Origin: Bordetella parapertussis
GTDB lineage: Bacteria; Pseudomonadota; Gammaproteobacteria; Burkholderiales; Burkholderiaceae_B
Length of the DNA: 5,788 nt
Direction of reading: 5' to 3'
Assembly (NCBI GenBank): GCA_945872285.1
Contig: CAMBZR010000120.1
Span: forward strand, 1 to 5,788
The position numbers were made by a program, and so were the translations under genes. This document shows positions 1-5,788 of the stretch, piece by piece; the stretch's first letter is position 1; each line of letters starts with the position of its first letter. Under the pieces are notes generated by a model. That model saw only the letters and a list, made by a program, of their open reading frames with translations, searched no databases and had not been told where the DNA came from.

Positions 1-29
1 AAGTGTATAGGCTGGTGTTAGCGTTGAAG

Positions 30-1085
30 CTATAAGGCCTTCACGGCCTCGTAAATTTTGCCAAATACGGCATCGGAATGCGCTGAATTGAGCCACCGAA
101 TAATCACCACCATGCCTAACTCAGGCTCAACCCAGGTAAACGAGCTACCGGCCCCCACTGCAAAATAGCTTGACTCAGGCAAACTCGGAAACACTTTACG
201 CTGAGTATTGAGCCAAACTAAGTAGCCATAAAACGGCGCAATCGCGCACGGCGTGCGCATACGCTTGATCCACTCAGCCGACAACACGCGTTTGCCTTTC
301 GCCATGCCGCTATCCAGCAACAGTTGGCCAACTAAGGCCTGGTCTTCGCTGCTAATTGACATCCCGCCGCCCCAATGGGTGCCGCCAGGTACCGACTGCA
401 CACGCTTGCCAGCGACTTCAACCCAGGCGTCGTCGTAGCCTACCCAGCTCCAGGTGTCTGAAGCGCCTACCGGTTGCATAATCGCTTCGCGAAACACTTC
501 GGGTAGAGGACGTTGAAACAAATGCAGCAGCGCAAGCGACAATTGATTGATGCGCACATCGTTGTACTCCCAGTACGTGCCGGCTGGCTGCAGCGGGCGG
601 GCATCGCCCTTTTTACCGTCTGGGGCTGCGGCGAAGGTCACGGCACGGTAGCGGTCGACCTGATCGGGCAAGCCAAACAACGTGCCCTCCCATTCGCCGG
701 TTTGCTGCAACATGTGCTCCCAAGTAATGAGGGCGTTATTGCCTGCGTCAAAGCCGATGCCCTTTAAGGTATTGCCAACTGGCGCGTTGACGTCTTTTAT
801 CAGGCCACGATCAAACGCCACACCCGCCAACAAGGCTAAATACGTTTTGGCGACACTAAACGTCAGATCCGTCCGCTTAGGCTCGCCCCACGAGACCAAG
901 GTTTCGCCTTTAAGCAAGATCGTGCCAGACTCAGGGCCGCGATCGTGCACGGGGCCGCGCAAGCAGTTGTAAGGCACCGGATCAGGGTGGTGCACGCCCC
1001 AGTTTGGCGAGGTGCAGTCACGACTCCAGGGGCTTTCGTGTTCAATGGCAAACTGGATTGCCTGGTCGAGTGTCGGGTTCTGCAT
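30..1085 (-). CDS. Serine hydrolase of the class C beta-lactamase / esterase family
   Basis: A 351-residue protein of the beta-lactamase-like serine hydrolase superfamily (PF00144 type), which includes AmpC, DD-peptidases, D-aminopeptidases, EstB-type esterases and the 6-aminohexanoate-dimer hydrolase NylB. The nucleophile motif SxxK is visible as S77-V-A-K80 in TFSVAKTYLALLAG. The second motif, usually YxN, is Y174-N-D176 in WEYNDVRINQL. A Gly-rich THWGGGM segment lies near 236-242. The C-terminal strand region that normally carries KTG or HxG reads FAVGAGSSF (308-316), without Lys or His. No signal peptide or membrane segment is seen, so it is probably cytoplasmic. That argues against a periplasmic beta-lactamase and for an esterase, amidase or peptidase. 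The start at 1085 is supported by an AAAGGTG ribosome site five bases upstream. The gene is divergent from the ABC importer operon, so a role on the imported compound is possible but inferred. Fold assignment is secure; substrate unknown. Confidence 0.9.
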   Translation of the reverse strand: MQNPTLDQAIQFAIEHESPWSRDCTSPNWGVHHPDPVPYNCLRGPVHDRGPESGTILLKGETLVSWGEPKRTDLTFSVAKTYLALLAGVAFDRGLIKDVNAPVGNTLKGIGFDAGNNALITWEHMLQQTGEWEGTLFGLPDQVDRYRAVTFAAAPDGKKGDARPLQPAGTYWEYNDVRINQLSLALLHLFQRPLPEVFREAIMQPVGASDTWSWVGYDDAWVEVAGKRVQSVPGGTHWGGGMSISSEDQALVGQLLLDSGMAKGKRVLSAEWIKRMRTPCAIAPFYGYLVWLNTQRKVFPSLPESSYFAVGAGSSFTWVEPELGMVVIIRWLNSAHSDAVFGKIYEAVKAL

Positions 1086-1090
1086 AAACG

Positions 1091-1097
1091 CACCTTT
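1091..1097 (-). promoter_or_regulatory. Ribosome binding site of the serine hydrolase
   Basis: On the minus strand the sequence AAAGGTG lies five bases before the ATG at 1085. It is a good Shine-Dalgarno match with normal spacing and fixes the hydrolase start. No convincing sigma-70 promoter for this gene was found on the minus strand of the intergenic region. Confidence 0.65.
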
Positions 1098-1167
1098 ATT
1101 AGGGTAAAAAATCAGCTAAGTAGGGGTTCGCACCAAGTGCATTCGTGTGCGTCGCGATGCCAGCTAG

Positions 1168-1194
1168 TGTTATAACAAACTTCGTCTTGTTATA
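1168..1194. promoter_or_regulatory. Operator-like repeat: TGTTATA direct repeat with nested inverted repeats
   Basis: The heptamer TGTTATA occurs at 1168-1174 and again at 1188-1194, exactly 20 bp apart start to start, about two helical turns. The first copy is part of a perfect 10-bp palindrome, TGTTATAACA (1168-1177). TATAACAA (1171-1178) and TTGTTATA (1187-1194) also form a perfect 8-bp inverted repeat around an 8-bp centre. The right half overlaps the proposed -35 box of the transporter promoter. This arrangement suits a dimeric repressor or activator site controlling the operon and perhaps the divergent hydrolase. The cognate regulator is not in the window and I do not assign a regulator family. 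Confidence 0.45.
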
Positions 1195-1215
1195 TGTTCT
1201 TTGAATACTTACGAT
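1187..1215 (+). promoter_or_regulatory. Candidate sigma-70 promoter of the ABC importer operon
   Basis: A -35 element TTGTTA (1187-1192, four of six consensus bases) and a -10 element TACGAT (1210-1215, four of six, with the key TA....AT positions) are separated by the optimal 17 bp. Transcription would begin near 1222, giving a leader of about 29 bases before the ATG at 1251. Both boxes are imperfect, so this is a plausible but unproven promoter. Its -35 box sits inside the operator-like repeat, which would make it easy to repress. Confidence 0.45.
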
Positions 1216-1240
1216 CACTTGAAAGTATGACGAGCACCCA

Positions 1241-1245
1241 AAGGA
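1241..1245 (+). promoter_or_regulatory. Ribosome binding site deciding the binding-protein start
   Basis: AAGGA lies five A residues before the ATG at 1251. The two upstream in-frame ATGs at 1194 and 1227 lack a comparable site, and the one at 1194 falls inside the proposed promoter. This selects 1251 as the translation start. Confidence 0.7.
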
Positions 1246-1250
1246 AAAAA

Positions 1251-2825
1251 ATGACAGCTTCAGCCCAATCCCGCGACTTGCCCCTCCACCGCGCCACTGC
1301 GCGCCGTCGGTTAGGCCCACTCACCTGGGCAGCTTGTGCGCTTAGCGCTTTGTTGTGCCTGAGCAGCCCAAGCTTTGCGAACAAGGCGAACGACACACTA
1401 GGGATGGCTTACGACCAAGCACCTGAAAATATTGATCCGTACTTTAATAACGTCAGAATTGGCGTGATCATTGCCGCCAATGTCTGGGATACCTTGGTCT
1501 ACCGCGATCCGGTCACCAATGAGTACAAAGGGCAGCTCGCCAAAAGCTGGAAGCAAATCGATCCGCGCACGTTTGAATTTGACTTACGCGAGGGGATCAA
1601 GTTTCACAATGGTGAAGACTTTGATGCAGACTCAGTTGTGTTTACCCTAAATTACGTTTCAGATCCTGCAAACAAAGCCACGACACAAGCCAATGTGCGC
1701 TGGATCGAAAAGGTTGAAAAAATTAATCAATTTAAAGTTCGAATCATCAGCAAAGAGCCGTTTCCGGCAGCGATCGATTATCTCGCAACGACTTTAGCCA
1801 TTCATCCAGCCAAATATTACAAAGAGGTGGGCCCGACAGGTATGAATGCCAAACCGGTTGGCTCAGGCCCCTACAAGATTATTGAATATGTACCCGGTAA
1901 ATCGGTCACGCTCGAGCGCAACGCCAATTACTTTAAAGACTCGCCCAAGTCAGCAGGCAAAATCGGCAAAGTGAAAATTCGCTTTATCCCAGATCGTCAA
2001 ACGCAAATGGCTGAGGTGATGTCGGGCGGCGAGGATCTGATCATGCATGTGCCCAAAGATCAGGCCGAAAAGCTCAAAAATCTGCCGCACCTACAGGTGC
2101 TCAGCGGTAACACCATGCGAATTGTATTTTTACAAATGAACACCCGTGATGGCTCGCCGGCACCTGAATTGAAAGATATTCGTGTCCGTAAAGCCATTTC
2201 CCACGCCATCGACCGCGAAGCCATCTTGAAAAACATAGTAGGGGGTGGCGAACTCCTAAACACGATCTGCACACCTTCGCAAGTGGGCTGTAGCAGCGAT
2301 GGCGCAACCGTGTATAAGTATGATCCGGCCTTAGCAAAAAAAATGTTAGCTGAAGCAGGCTTTGCAAATGGACTAACTTTGGATTTGATGGCATACCGCG
2401 AACGTCAACAGACCGAGGCCATGATTAACTATCTGCAAGCGGTTGGTATCAAGGCAAAGCTCAGCTTCATGCAATATGCGGCCATGCGTGACTTGGCGCG
2501 AGCAAACAAAACCGCCTTAACGCACCAAACCTGGGGCTCGAATCTAGTGAATGATTTGTCAGCTTCGACGCCCGTTTATTTTGGCGGTGGAAGCGATGAC
2601 GTCAGTCGTGATCCCGAGGTCATCGCCTTGTTGAATAAAGGCGATAACACCGTTGACCCTGTTGAACGCAAAAAGACCTATAACCAGGCGCTCGTGATGA
2701 TTTCTGAAAAAGCCTACGCACTGCCTTTGTGGTCTTTGCCGGTGTATTACGTTGCCAATAAGGATCTGAACTTTAAGCCTTACCATGACGAGCTCGTGCG
2801 CTTTTGGGAGATGAGTTGGAAGTAA
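1251..2825 (+). CDS. Periplasmic substrate-binding protein of a peptide-type ABC importer (SBP_bac_5 family)
   Basis: A 524-residue precursor of the extracellular solute-binding protein family 5, the class of DppA, OppA, GsiB and NikA. It captures the ligand in the periplasm and delivers it to the permeases. A signal peptide is visible: a basic n-region with three Arg (18-20), a hydrophobic core at about 24-38, and a likely cleavage after SPSFA at residue 43. There is no lipobox Cys, so the protein should be soluble. Family hallmarks include the LAKSWKQIDPRTFEFDLREG block, the GSGPYKI motif (about 204-210) followed by ERNANYF, and VRKAISHAIDREAI (about 312-325). Cysteines 340 and 347 may form a periplasmic disulfide. 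The segment matching the DppA ligand-anchoring region reads WGSNLVNDLSA (from W428) and lacks Gly-Asp-Pro-Asp, so a plain dipeptide ligand should not be assumed. The frame is also open upstream to ATGs at 1194 and 1227, but the ribosome site and promoter favour 1251. Length is normal for the family. Confidence 0.93.
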   Translation: MTASAQSRDLPLHRATARRRLGPLTWAACALSALLCLSSPSFANKANDTLGMAYDQAPENIDPYFNNVRIGVIIAANVWDTLVYRDPVTNEYKGQLAKSWKQIDPRTFEFDLREGIKFHNGEDFDADSVVFTLNYVSDPANKATTQANVRWIEKVEKINQFKVRIISKEPFPAAIDYLATTLAIHPAKYYKEVGPTGMNAKPVGSGPYKIIEYVPGKSVTLERNANYFKDSPKSAGKIGKVKIRFIPDRQTQMAEVMSGGEDLIMHVPKDQAEKLKNLPHLQVLSGNTMRIVFLQMNTRDGSPAPELKDIRVRKAISHAIDREAILKNIVGGGELLNTICTPSQVGCSSDGATVYKYDPALAKKMLAEAGFANGLTLDLMAYRERQQTEAMINYLQAVGIKAKLSFMQYAAMRDLARANKTALTHQTWGSNLVNDLSASTPVYFGGGSDDVSRDPEVIALLNKGDNTVDPVERKKTYNQALVMISEKAYALPLWSLPVYYVANKDLNFKPYHDELVRFWEMSWK

Positions 2826-2880
2826 AGAGACTTCAACAAGCCTCACTCAGTTGAAGAAAAAATACTTGTTTCTCTTTTTA
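2824..2880 (+). promoter_or_regulatory. Intercistronic stem-loops between binding-protein and permease genes
   Basis: Three complementary pairs are visible. AAAGAGA (2824-2830) pairs with TCTCTTT (2871-2877). CTTCAAC (2831-2837) pairs perfectly with GTTGAAG (2850-2856). AACAAG (2835-2840) pairs with CTTGTT (2865-2870). The first and third together give a 13-bp stem with a 4-base bulge, ending in five T (2875-2879) followed by A. The second shares AAC 2835-2837 with the third, so the two folds compete. The stems are AT-rich and the T-run short, so this is at most a weak, leaky terminator. It could instead be a 3'-protecting hairpin that keeps binding-protein mRNA more abundant than permease mRNA. 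No gene fits in this 75-bp gap. Confidence 0.45.
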
Positions 2881-2900
2881 AGCACTCGGGCTCAGAAATA

Positions 2901-3818
2901 ATGTTGGCTTATCTTGTGAAGCGTCTTGGCCTGGCGGTGCTGGTGGCCCTCACCGTATCCGTCATCGCCTACCTGCTGCTGTATCTCTCGGGCGACCCGG
3001 CGCTTGCTATCGCGGGCGAAGGTGCGCGTCAGGCCGATATTGATCTGATCCGCAAAACCTACGGGTTTGATCGCCCCTTGATTGTGCAGTACGGTGATTG
3101 GTTGCTCAAACTACTCAGAGGCGACCTCGGCGTCTCGATGTACTTTAAAACAGACGTTGCACCCTTAATTTTTAGCAAACTCTCGACCACACTTTTGTTG
3201 GCCGTGTATGCACTGACCGTTGCCTTGGTCATTTCAGTACCGCTGGGCGTATTGGCGGCGATTTACAAAAATAGCTGGATCGATCGCCTCTGCCTAGCCG
3301 TCGCAGTGGTGGGACAGTCCATGCCCAATTTTTTCTTCGCGCTGATACTGATCATGCTGTTTTCAATTTCGTGGCGTCTGTTACCGGTTTCGGGCAGCGG
3401 CACCTGGCAACATTTTGTCATGCCAGCGATTACCTTGGGCTATTACGCGGCACCCGCCTTTATGCGTTTGATTCGCGCGGGCATGATCGAAGTACTCAGT
3501 GCCGACTACATTCGCACGGCACGCGCCAAAGGCTTACCGACCCACACGGTGGTCTTTAAACATGCCTTGCGCAACGCGATCGTACCGGTGGTGGCGTTAG
3601 CCGCTGTGCAGCTCGGCTTTTTACTAGGCGGCTCGATCGTGATCGAAACAATTTTTGCGCTGGATGGCTTGGGTTACTTAGCCTACCAAAGTATTACGTT
3701 TAAAGACTACCCCGTCACACAGATTATCGTGCTGTTGCTGTCTGTGATTTATATCTTGCTGACCTTGGCCTCTGATGTCGCCAACGCCTGGCTGGATCCG
3801 CGTATTCGGGTAGCTTGA
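2901..3818 (+). CDS. ABC peptide-type importer permease, DppB/OppB-like
   Basis: A 305-residue inner-membrane subunit forming half of the translocation channel. The N-terminus MLAYLVKRLGLAVLVAL, followed by a first membrane helix (about 9-30), is typical of DppB. It leads into the periplasmic family domain with GDPALAI (31-37), IRKTYGFDRPL (50-60) and LLRGDLGVSM (71-80). Further hydrophobic helices lie at about 95-120, 131-153, 170-190, 228-252 and 276-299. The cytoplasmic EAA loop that docks on the ATPase is seen as DYIRTARAKGLP (202-213) followed by HALRNAIVP (221-229). The C-terminus, WLDPRIRVA, matches the family ending. Length is normal (DppB-type proteins are about 300-340 residues). 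The ATG has only a poor Shine-Dalgarno sequence upstream, so translation is probably weaker than for the binding protein. The stop is one base before the next permease start. Confidence 0.95.
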   Translation: MLAYLVKRLGLAVLVALTVSVIAYLLLYLSGDPALAIAGEGARQADIDLIRKTYGFDRPLIVQYGDWLLKLLRGDLGVSMYFKTDVAPLIFSKLSTTLLLAVYALTVALVISVPLGVLAAIYKNSWIDRLCLAVAVVGQSMPNFFFALILIMLFSISWRLLPVSGSGTWQHFVMPAITLGYYAAPAFMRLIRAGMIEVLSADYIRTARAKGLPTHTVVFKHALRNAIVPVVALAAVQLGFLLGGSIVIETIFALDGLGYLAYQSITFKDYPVTQIIVLLLSVIYILLTLASDVANAWLDPRIRVA

Positions 3819-3819
3819 C

Positions 3820-4647
3820 GTGAAAAACAATAAAGCACTTTACGTCGGCTGCGGCTTGCTACTGATGATTTTTTGCATGGCAGTATTCGCACCGTGGCTA
3901 TCGCCACACGATCCATATTTTCAGGATCTGACTTACCGCACGGTGCCACCGATCTGGTACGACCAAGGCACCTGGCTACACCCGCTTGGCACCGATCAAC
4001 TCGGCCGCGATTACTTATCGCGCTTGTTTTATGGCGCGCGGATTTCGTTACTGATCGGCGCAAGCGTCGCGGTCATCTCGGGTTTGATTGGCTGCACCAT
4101 GGGCATGCTGGCTGGTTATTTTGGCGGTCGCATCGACATGATCGTCTCGTTTTTTGTGACCACACGGCTATCGATGCCGGTCATCTTGGTGGCACTCGCG
4201 ACCGTAGCCTTAGTGGGCAGCTCGCTGTTTGTGGTGATCATGGTTCTTGGCTTGCTGAAATGGGATCGCTTTGCAGTGGTCATGCGCAGCGCCACGCAAC
4301 AAGTGCGCGCCATGGAATACGTTGCGGCTGCGCAATCTGCGGGCGCCTCAACTCTGCGTATTCTGTTAACTGAAGTCTTGCCCAATGTGCTGCCGCACCT
4401 GATCGTGATCGCCACCCTTGAAGCCGCCAGTGCGATCTTGCTCGAAGCTGCCTTATCCTTTTTAGGCTTAGGTGTGCAACCCCCCTTGCCGTCGTGGGGC
4501 TTGATGATCTCTGAAGCCAAGTCGTATATGTTCTTTTCGTTTTGGCTCATCGCCATCCCCGGCACCGCGCTTGCCGTGTTGATCTTTGCAATCAATCTGG
4601 CCGGTGATGGCTTACATCAGTGGTTTACGCCACAAGAGCGGGGTTAG
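3820..4647 (+). CDS. ABC peptide-type importer permease, DppC/OppC-like
   Basis: A 275-residue inner-membrane protein, partner of the preceding permease in the heterodimeric channel. It begins with an N-terminal helix (about 8-26, OppC_N type) and FAPWLSPHDPY. The DppC hallmark HPLGTDQLGRDYLSRLFYG (54-72) precedes the transport domain, with helices at about 76-100, 106-131, 132-144, 190-213 and 240-261. The EAA loop reads MEYVAAAQSAGAS (165-177) with EVLPNVLP (185-192). The SFLGLGVQPPLPSWG block (213-227) and the ending LAGDGLHQWFTPQ are typical. The start is a GTG one base after the upstream stop. It is chosen because the first helix starts within ten residues and the next Met (16) would cut into it. 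The tight junction implies translational coupling with the upstream gene. Length is slightly short for the family but nothing appears missing. Confidence 0.94.
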   Translation: MKNNKALYVGCGLLLMIFCMAVFAPWLSPHDPYFQDLTYRTVPPIWYDQGTWLHPLGTDQLGRDYLSRLFYGARISLLIGASVAVISGLIGCTMGMLAGYFGGRIDMIVSFFVTTRLSMPVILVALATVALVGSSLFVVIMVLGLLKWDRFAVVMRSATQQVRAMEYVAAAQSAGASTLRILLTEVLPNVLPHLIVIATLEAASAILLEAALSFLGLGVQPPLPSWGLMISEAKSYMFFSFWLIAIPGTALAVLIFAINLAGDGLHQWFTPQERG

Positions 4648-4650
4648 ACG

Positions 4651-5715
4651 ATGACCGTCCAAATTTCGCCTAACGAACAGTCGGCTGAACACAGCACTCT
4701 GGCTGGCAGTAGCCAGCAGGCCATTGATACACCGGGCAAGGTCCTCGACATCACCGGCCTCACTGTTGACATCGCCACACCGCGCGGTACCCTGCACGTT
4801 GTGCGCGATGTGTCGCTTTACGTCAAGCGCGGCGAAACCTTGTGTATCGTGGGCGAATCCGGTTGCGGCAAATCAATGACCTCGTTAGCGATTATGGGTT
4901 TGTTGCCAAAGTCTGCCAAACGCAGCAGCGCGCGCTTTGAATTTTTAGGCGAAGAACTCAGTCAGGTCAGCAAAGGACATCTCAACGACTTGCGTGGCAA
5001 TAAGATGGCCATGATTTTTCAAGAGCCGATGACTGCGCTCAACCCTGCTTACACGATTGGCGAGCAACTCACTGAGCACTACCGCCATCATCTCAACGCC
5101 ACAGAGGCCGACGCACGTGCGCGCGCGGTCAACCTACTTGAGAAAGTTGGCATCGCCTCTGCCGCGCAGCGACTGGGGCAATATCCTCACCAGTTATCAG
5201 GTGGCTTACGCCAGCGCGTCATGATCGCCATGTCGTTGATGTGCAACCCTGAGCTCTTGATCGCTGACGAACCCAGTACGGCGCTCGACGTCACCATTCA
5301 GGCGCAAATCTTACGCTTGCTTGCCGATCTGCAAAAAGAGCTGGGTATCGCAATGGTCTTGATTACGCACGACTTAGGTGTCGTGGCGCGTATCGCAGAC
5401 CGCGTGGCCGTCATGTATGCAGGTCAAATCGTTGAGCAAGGCTCGGCCGCTGAGATTTTTTCTGCACCCCAACATCCCTATACCCGAGGGTTGATTAGTT
5501 GCATCCCCATCCCCGGGCGCACGATCCCTGGCGGTAAACTCGGTACCATCCCAGGGGTGGTGCCCTCTCTAATGGGCGATATGACGGGCTGCGCCTTTCG
5601 AGATCGCTGCGCGTCTGCGCTTGCGGCGTGCTCAGGCAACATCCCAGTGCATCAAACGCCTCAAGGTCACCAGTGGCGCTGCGTAATTGAGCCTACCGAG
5701 GTCGCAACTGCATGA
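4651..5715 (+). CDS. ABC peptide-type importer ATPase, DppD/OppD-like
   Basis: A 354-residue cytoplasmic ATPase powering the importer with its DppF-like partner. All nucleotide-binding motifs are intact: Walker A GESGCGKS (68-75), Q-loop Q124 in [11 protein letters not shown], signature LSGGLRQR (182-189), Walker B LLIADE (202-207), D-loop TALD (210-213) and switch His240 in ITHDLG. The C-terminal oligopeptide-transporter extension (oligo_HPY type) follows from HPYTRGLI (275-282). It contains cysteines 314, 320, 327 and 344 (CX5CX6CX16C), the arrangement known in DppD/OppD-class ATPases to hold an iron-sulfur cluster. The first 30 residues before VLDITGLTV are a polar, Ser/Gln-rich extension longer than in E. 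coli DppD, with no alternative in-frame start before the domain. The gene starts three bases after the permease stop and overlaps the next start by four bases (ATGA), consistent with coupled expression. Confidence 0.95.
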   Translation: MTVQISPNEQSAEHSTLAGSSQQAIDTPGKVLDITGLTVDIATPRGTLHVVRDVSLYVKRGETLCIVGESGCGKSMTSLAIMGLLPKSAKRSSARFEFLGEELSQVSKGHLNDLRGNKMAMIFQEPMTALNPAYTIGEQLTEHYRHHLNATEADARARAVNLLEKVGIASAAQRLGQYPHQLSGGLRQRVMIAMSLMCNPELLIADEPSTALDVTIQAQILRLLADLQKELGIAMVLITHDLGVVARIADRVAVMYAGQIVEQGSAAEIFSAPQHPYTRGLISCIPIPGRTIPGGKLGTIPGVVPSLMGDMTGCAFRDRCASALAACSGNIPVHQTPQGHQWRCVIEPTEVATA

Positions 5716-5788
5716 GCGCACTGATCCAAACTCACGACCTACAACGCAGCTTTAAGGTGCGTGCAGGTCTATTCAAACCCAATCAAAC
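5712..5788 (+). CDS. ABC peptide-type importer second ATPase, DppF/OppF-like (partial, runs off the window)
   Basis: Only the first 25 codons and part of the next are present, beginning at the ATG that overlaps the stop of the preceding ATPase by four bases. A GAGG at 5698-5701 may serve as ribosome site. The translation starts [19 protein letters not shown] and continues LFKPNQ. This matches the opening of DppF/OppF ATPases, where a short beta strand with a 'DL...F.V..GLF' pattern precedes Walker A. No catalytic motif lies inside the window, so the call rests on this short match and the operon position. It would complete the heterodimeric ATPase pair of the importer. Confidence 0.8.
   Translation, partial: MSALIQTHDLQRSFKVRAGLFKPNQ

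Noticed and set aside
35..49. GGCC-containing inverted repeat at the end of the hydrolase gene as a possible terminator
   Set aside because: It lies inside the coding region, the stem is very short, and no T-run follows on the minus strand in the 29 bases available beyond the stop.
1150..1178. A minus-strand promoter for the hydrolase using TTGTTA (complement of 1173-1178) as -35
   Set aside because: No acceptable -10 element lies 16-18 bp downstream on that strand; the bases there are GC-rich.
1099..1396. Minus-strand frames across the divergent intergenic region and the signal-peptide coding region
   Set aside because: They overlap the promoter and signal peptide antisense, have no supported start, and show no recognisable domain.
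2101..2394. A 97-codon minus-strand frame inside the binding-protein gene
   Set aside because: It is antisense to a well-conserved family 5 binding protein and has low-complexity Leu/Arg/Cys/His-rich composition, so it is not a gene.
3873..4373. A 166-codon open frame on the plus strand in another frame
   Set aside because: It overlaps the same permease. Its translation is rich in His, Arg and Trp with no domain, as expected of an out-of-frame reading.
4116..4595. A 159-codon open frame on the minus strand
   Set aside because: It lies wholly antisense to the DppC-like permease, whose family motifs are intact across the region. The frame has no recognisable domain and is a codon-bias shadow.

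Overview
The window comes from a Gram-negative bacterium. The substrate-binding protein has a Sec-type signal peptide with no lipobox cysteine, which implies a periplasm. By eye the base composition is close to 50-55% GC, and the protein style suggests a proteobacterium, perhaps a betaproteobacterium of the Burkholderiales. That placement is an impression from sequence style and was not tested.

Layout: a cytoplasmic serine hydrolase of the class C beta-lactamase/esterase fold (PF00144-type) occupies 30-1085 on the minus strand. A 165-bp divergent intergenic region follows (1086-1250). It carries a candidate sigma-70 promoter for the rightward operon and an operator-like repeat of TGTTATA overlapping its -35 box. 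From 1251 to the right edge runs one complete-looking peptide-type (Opp/Dpp/Gsi class) ABC importer operon in the classical order: periplasmic binding protein (1251-2825), DppB-like permease (2901-3818), DppC-like permease (3820-4647), DppD-like ATPase (4651-5715), and the first 77 bases of a DppF-like ATPase (5712 to the edge). The last four genes are spaced by 1 bp, 3 bp and a 4-bp ATGA overlap. Only the binding-protein/permease junction has a gap (75 bp), and that gap can form stem-loops. Bases 1-29 lie beyond the hydrolase stop and show nothing recognisable.

How it works together: the binding protein captures a ligand in the periplasm, the two permeases form the channel, and the two ATPases drive import. 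The divergent hydrolase has no export signal. It could act in the cytoplasm on the imported compound or a related ester or amide, but this rests on gene neighbourhood alone. The ligand cannot be read from the sequence, and the binding protein lacks the Gly-Asp-Pro-Asp segment expected near the dipeptide-anchoring site of DppA.

Overall this is an ordinary transporter locus, and I do not see an undescribed system. The points worth a second look are the operator-like repeat, the intercistronic hairpins, the atypical binding-site segment of the binding protein, the unusual third active-site motif of the hydrolase, and the probable Fe-S cysteines of the ATPase.
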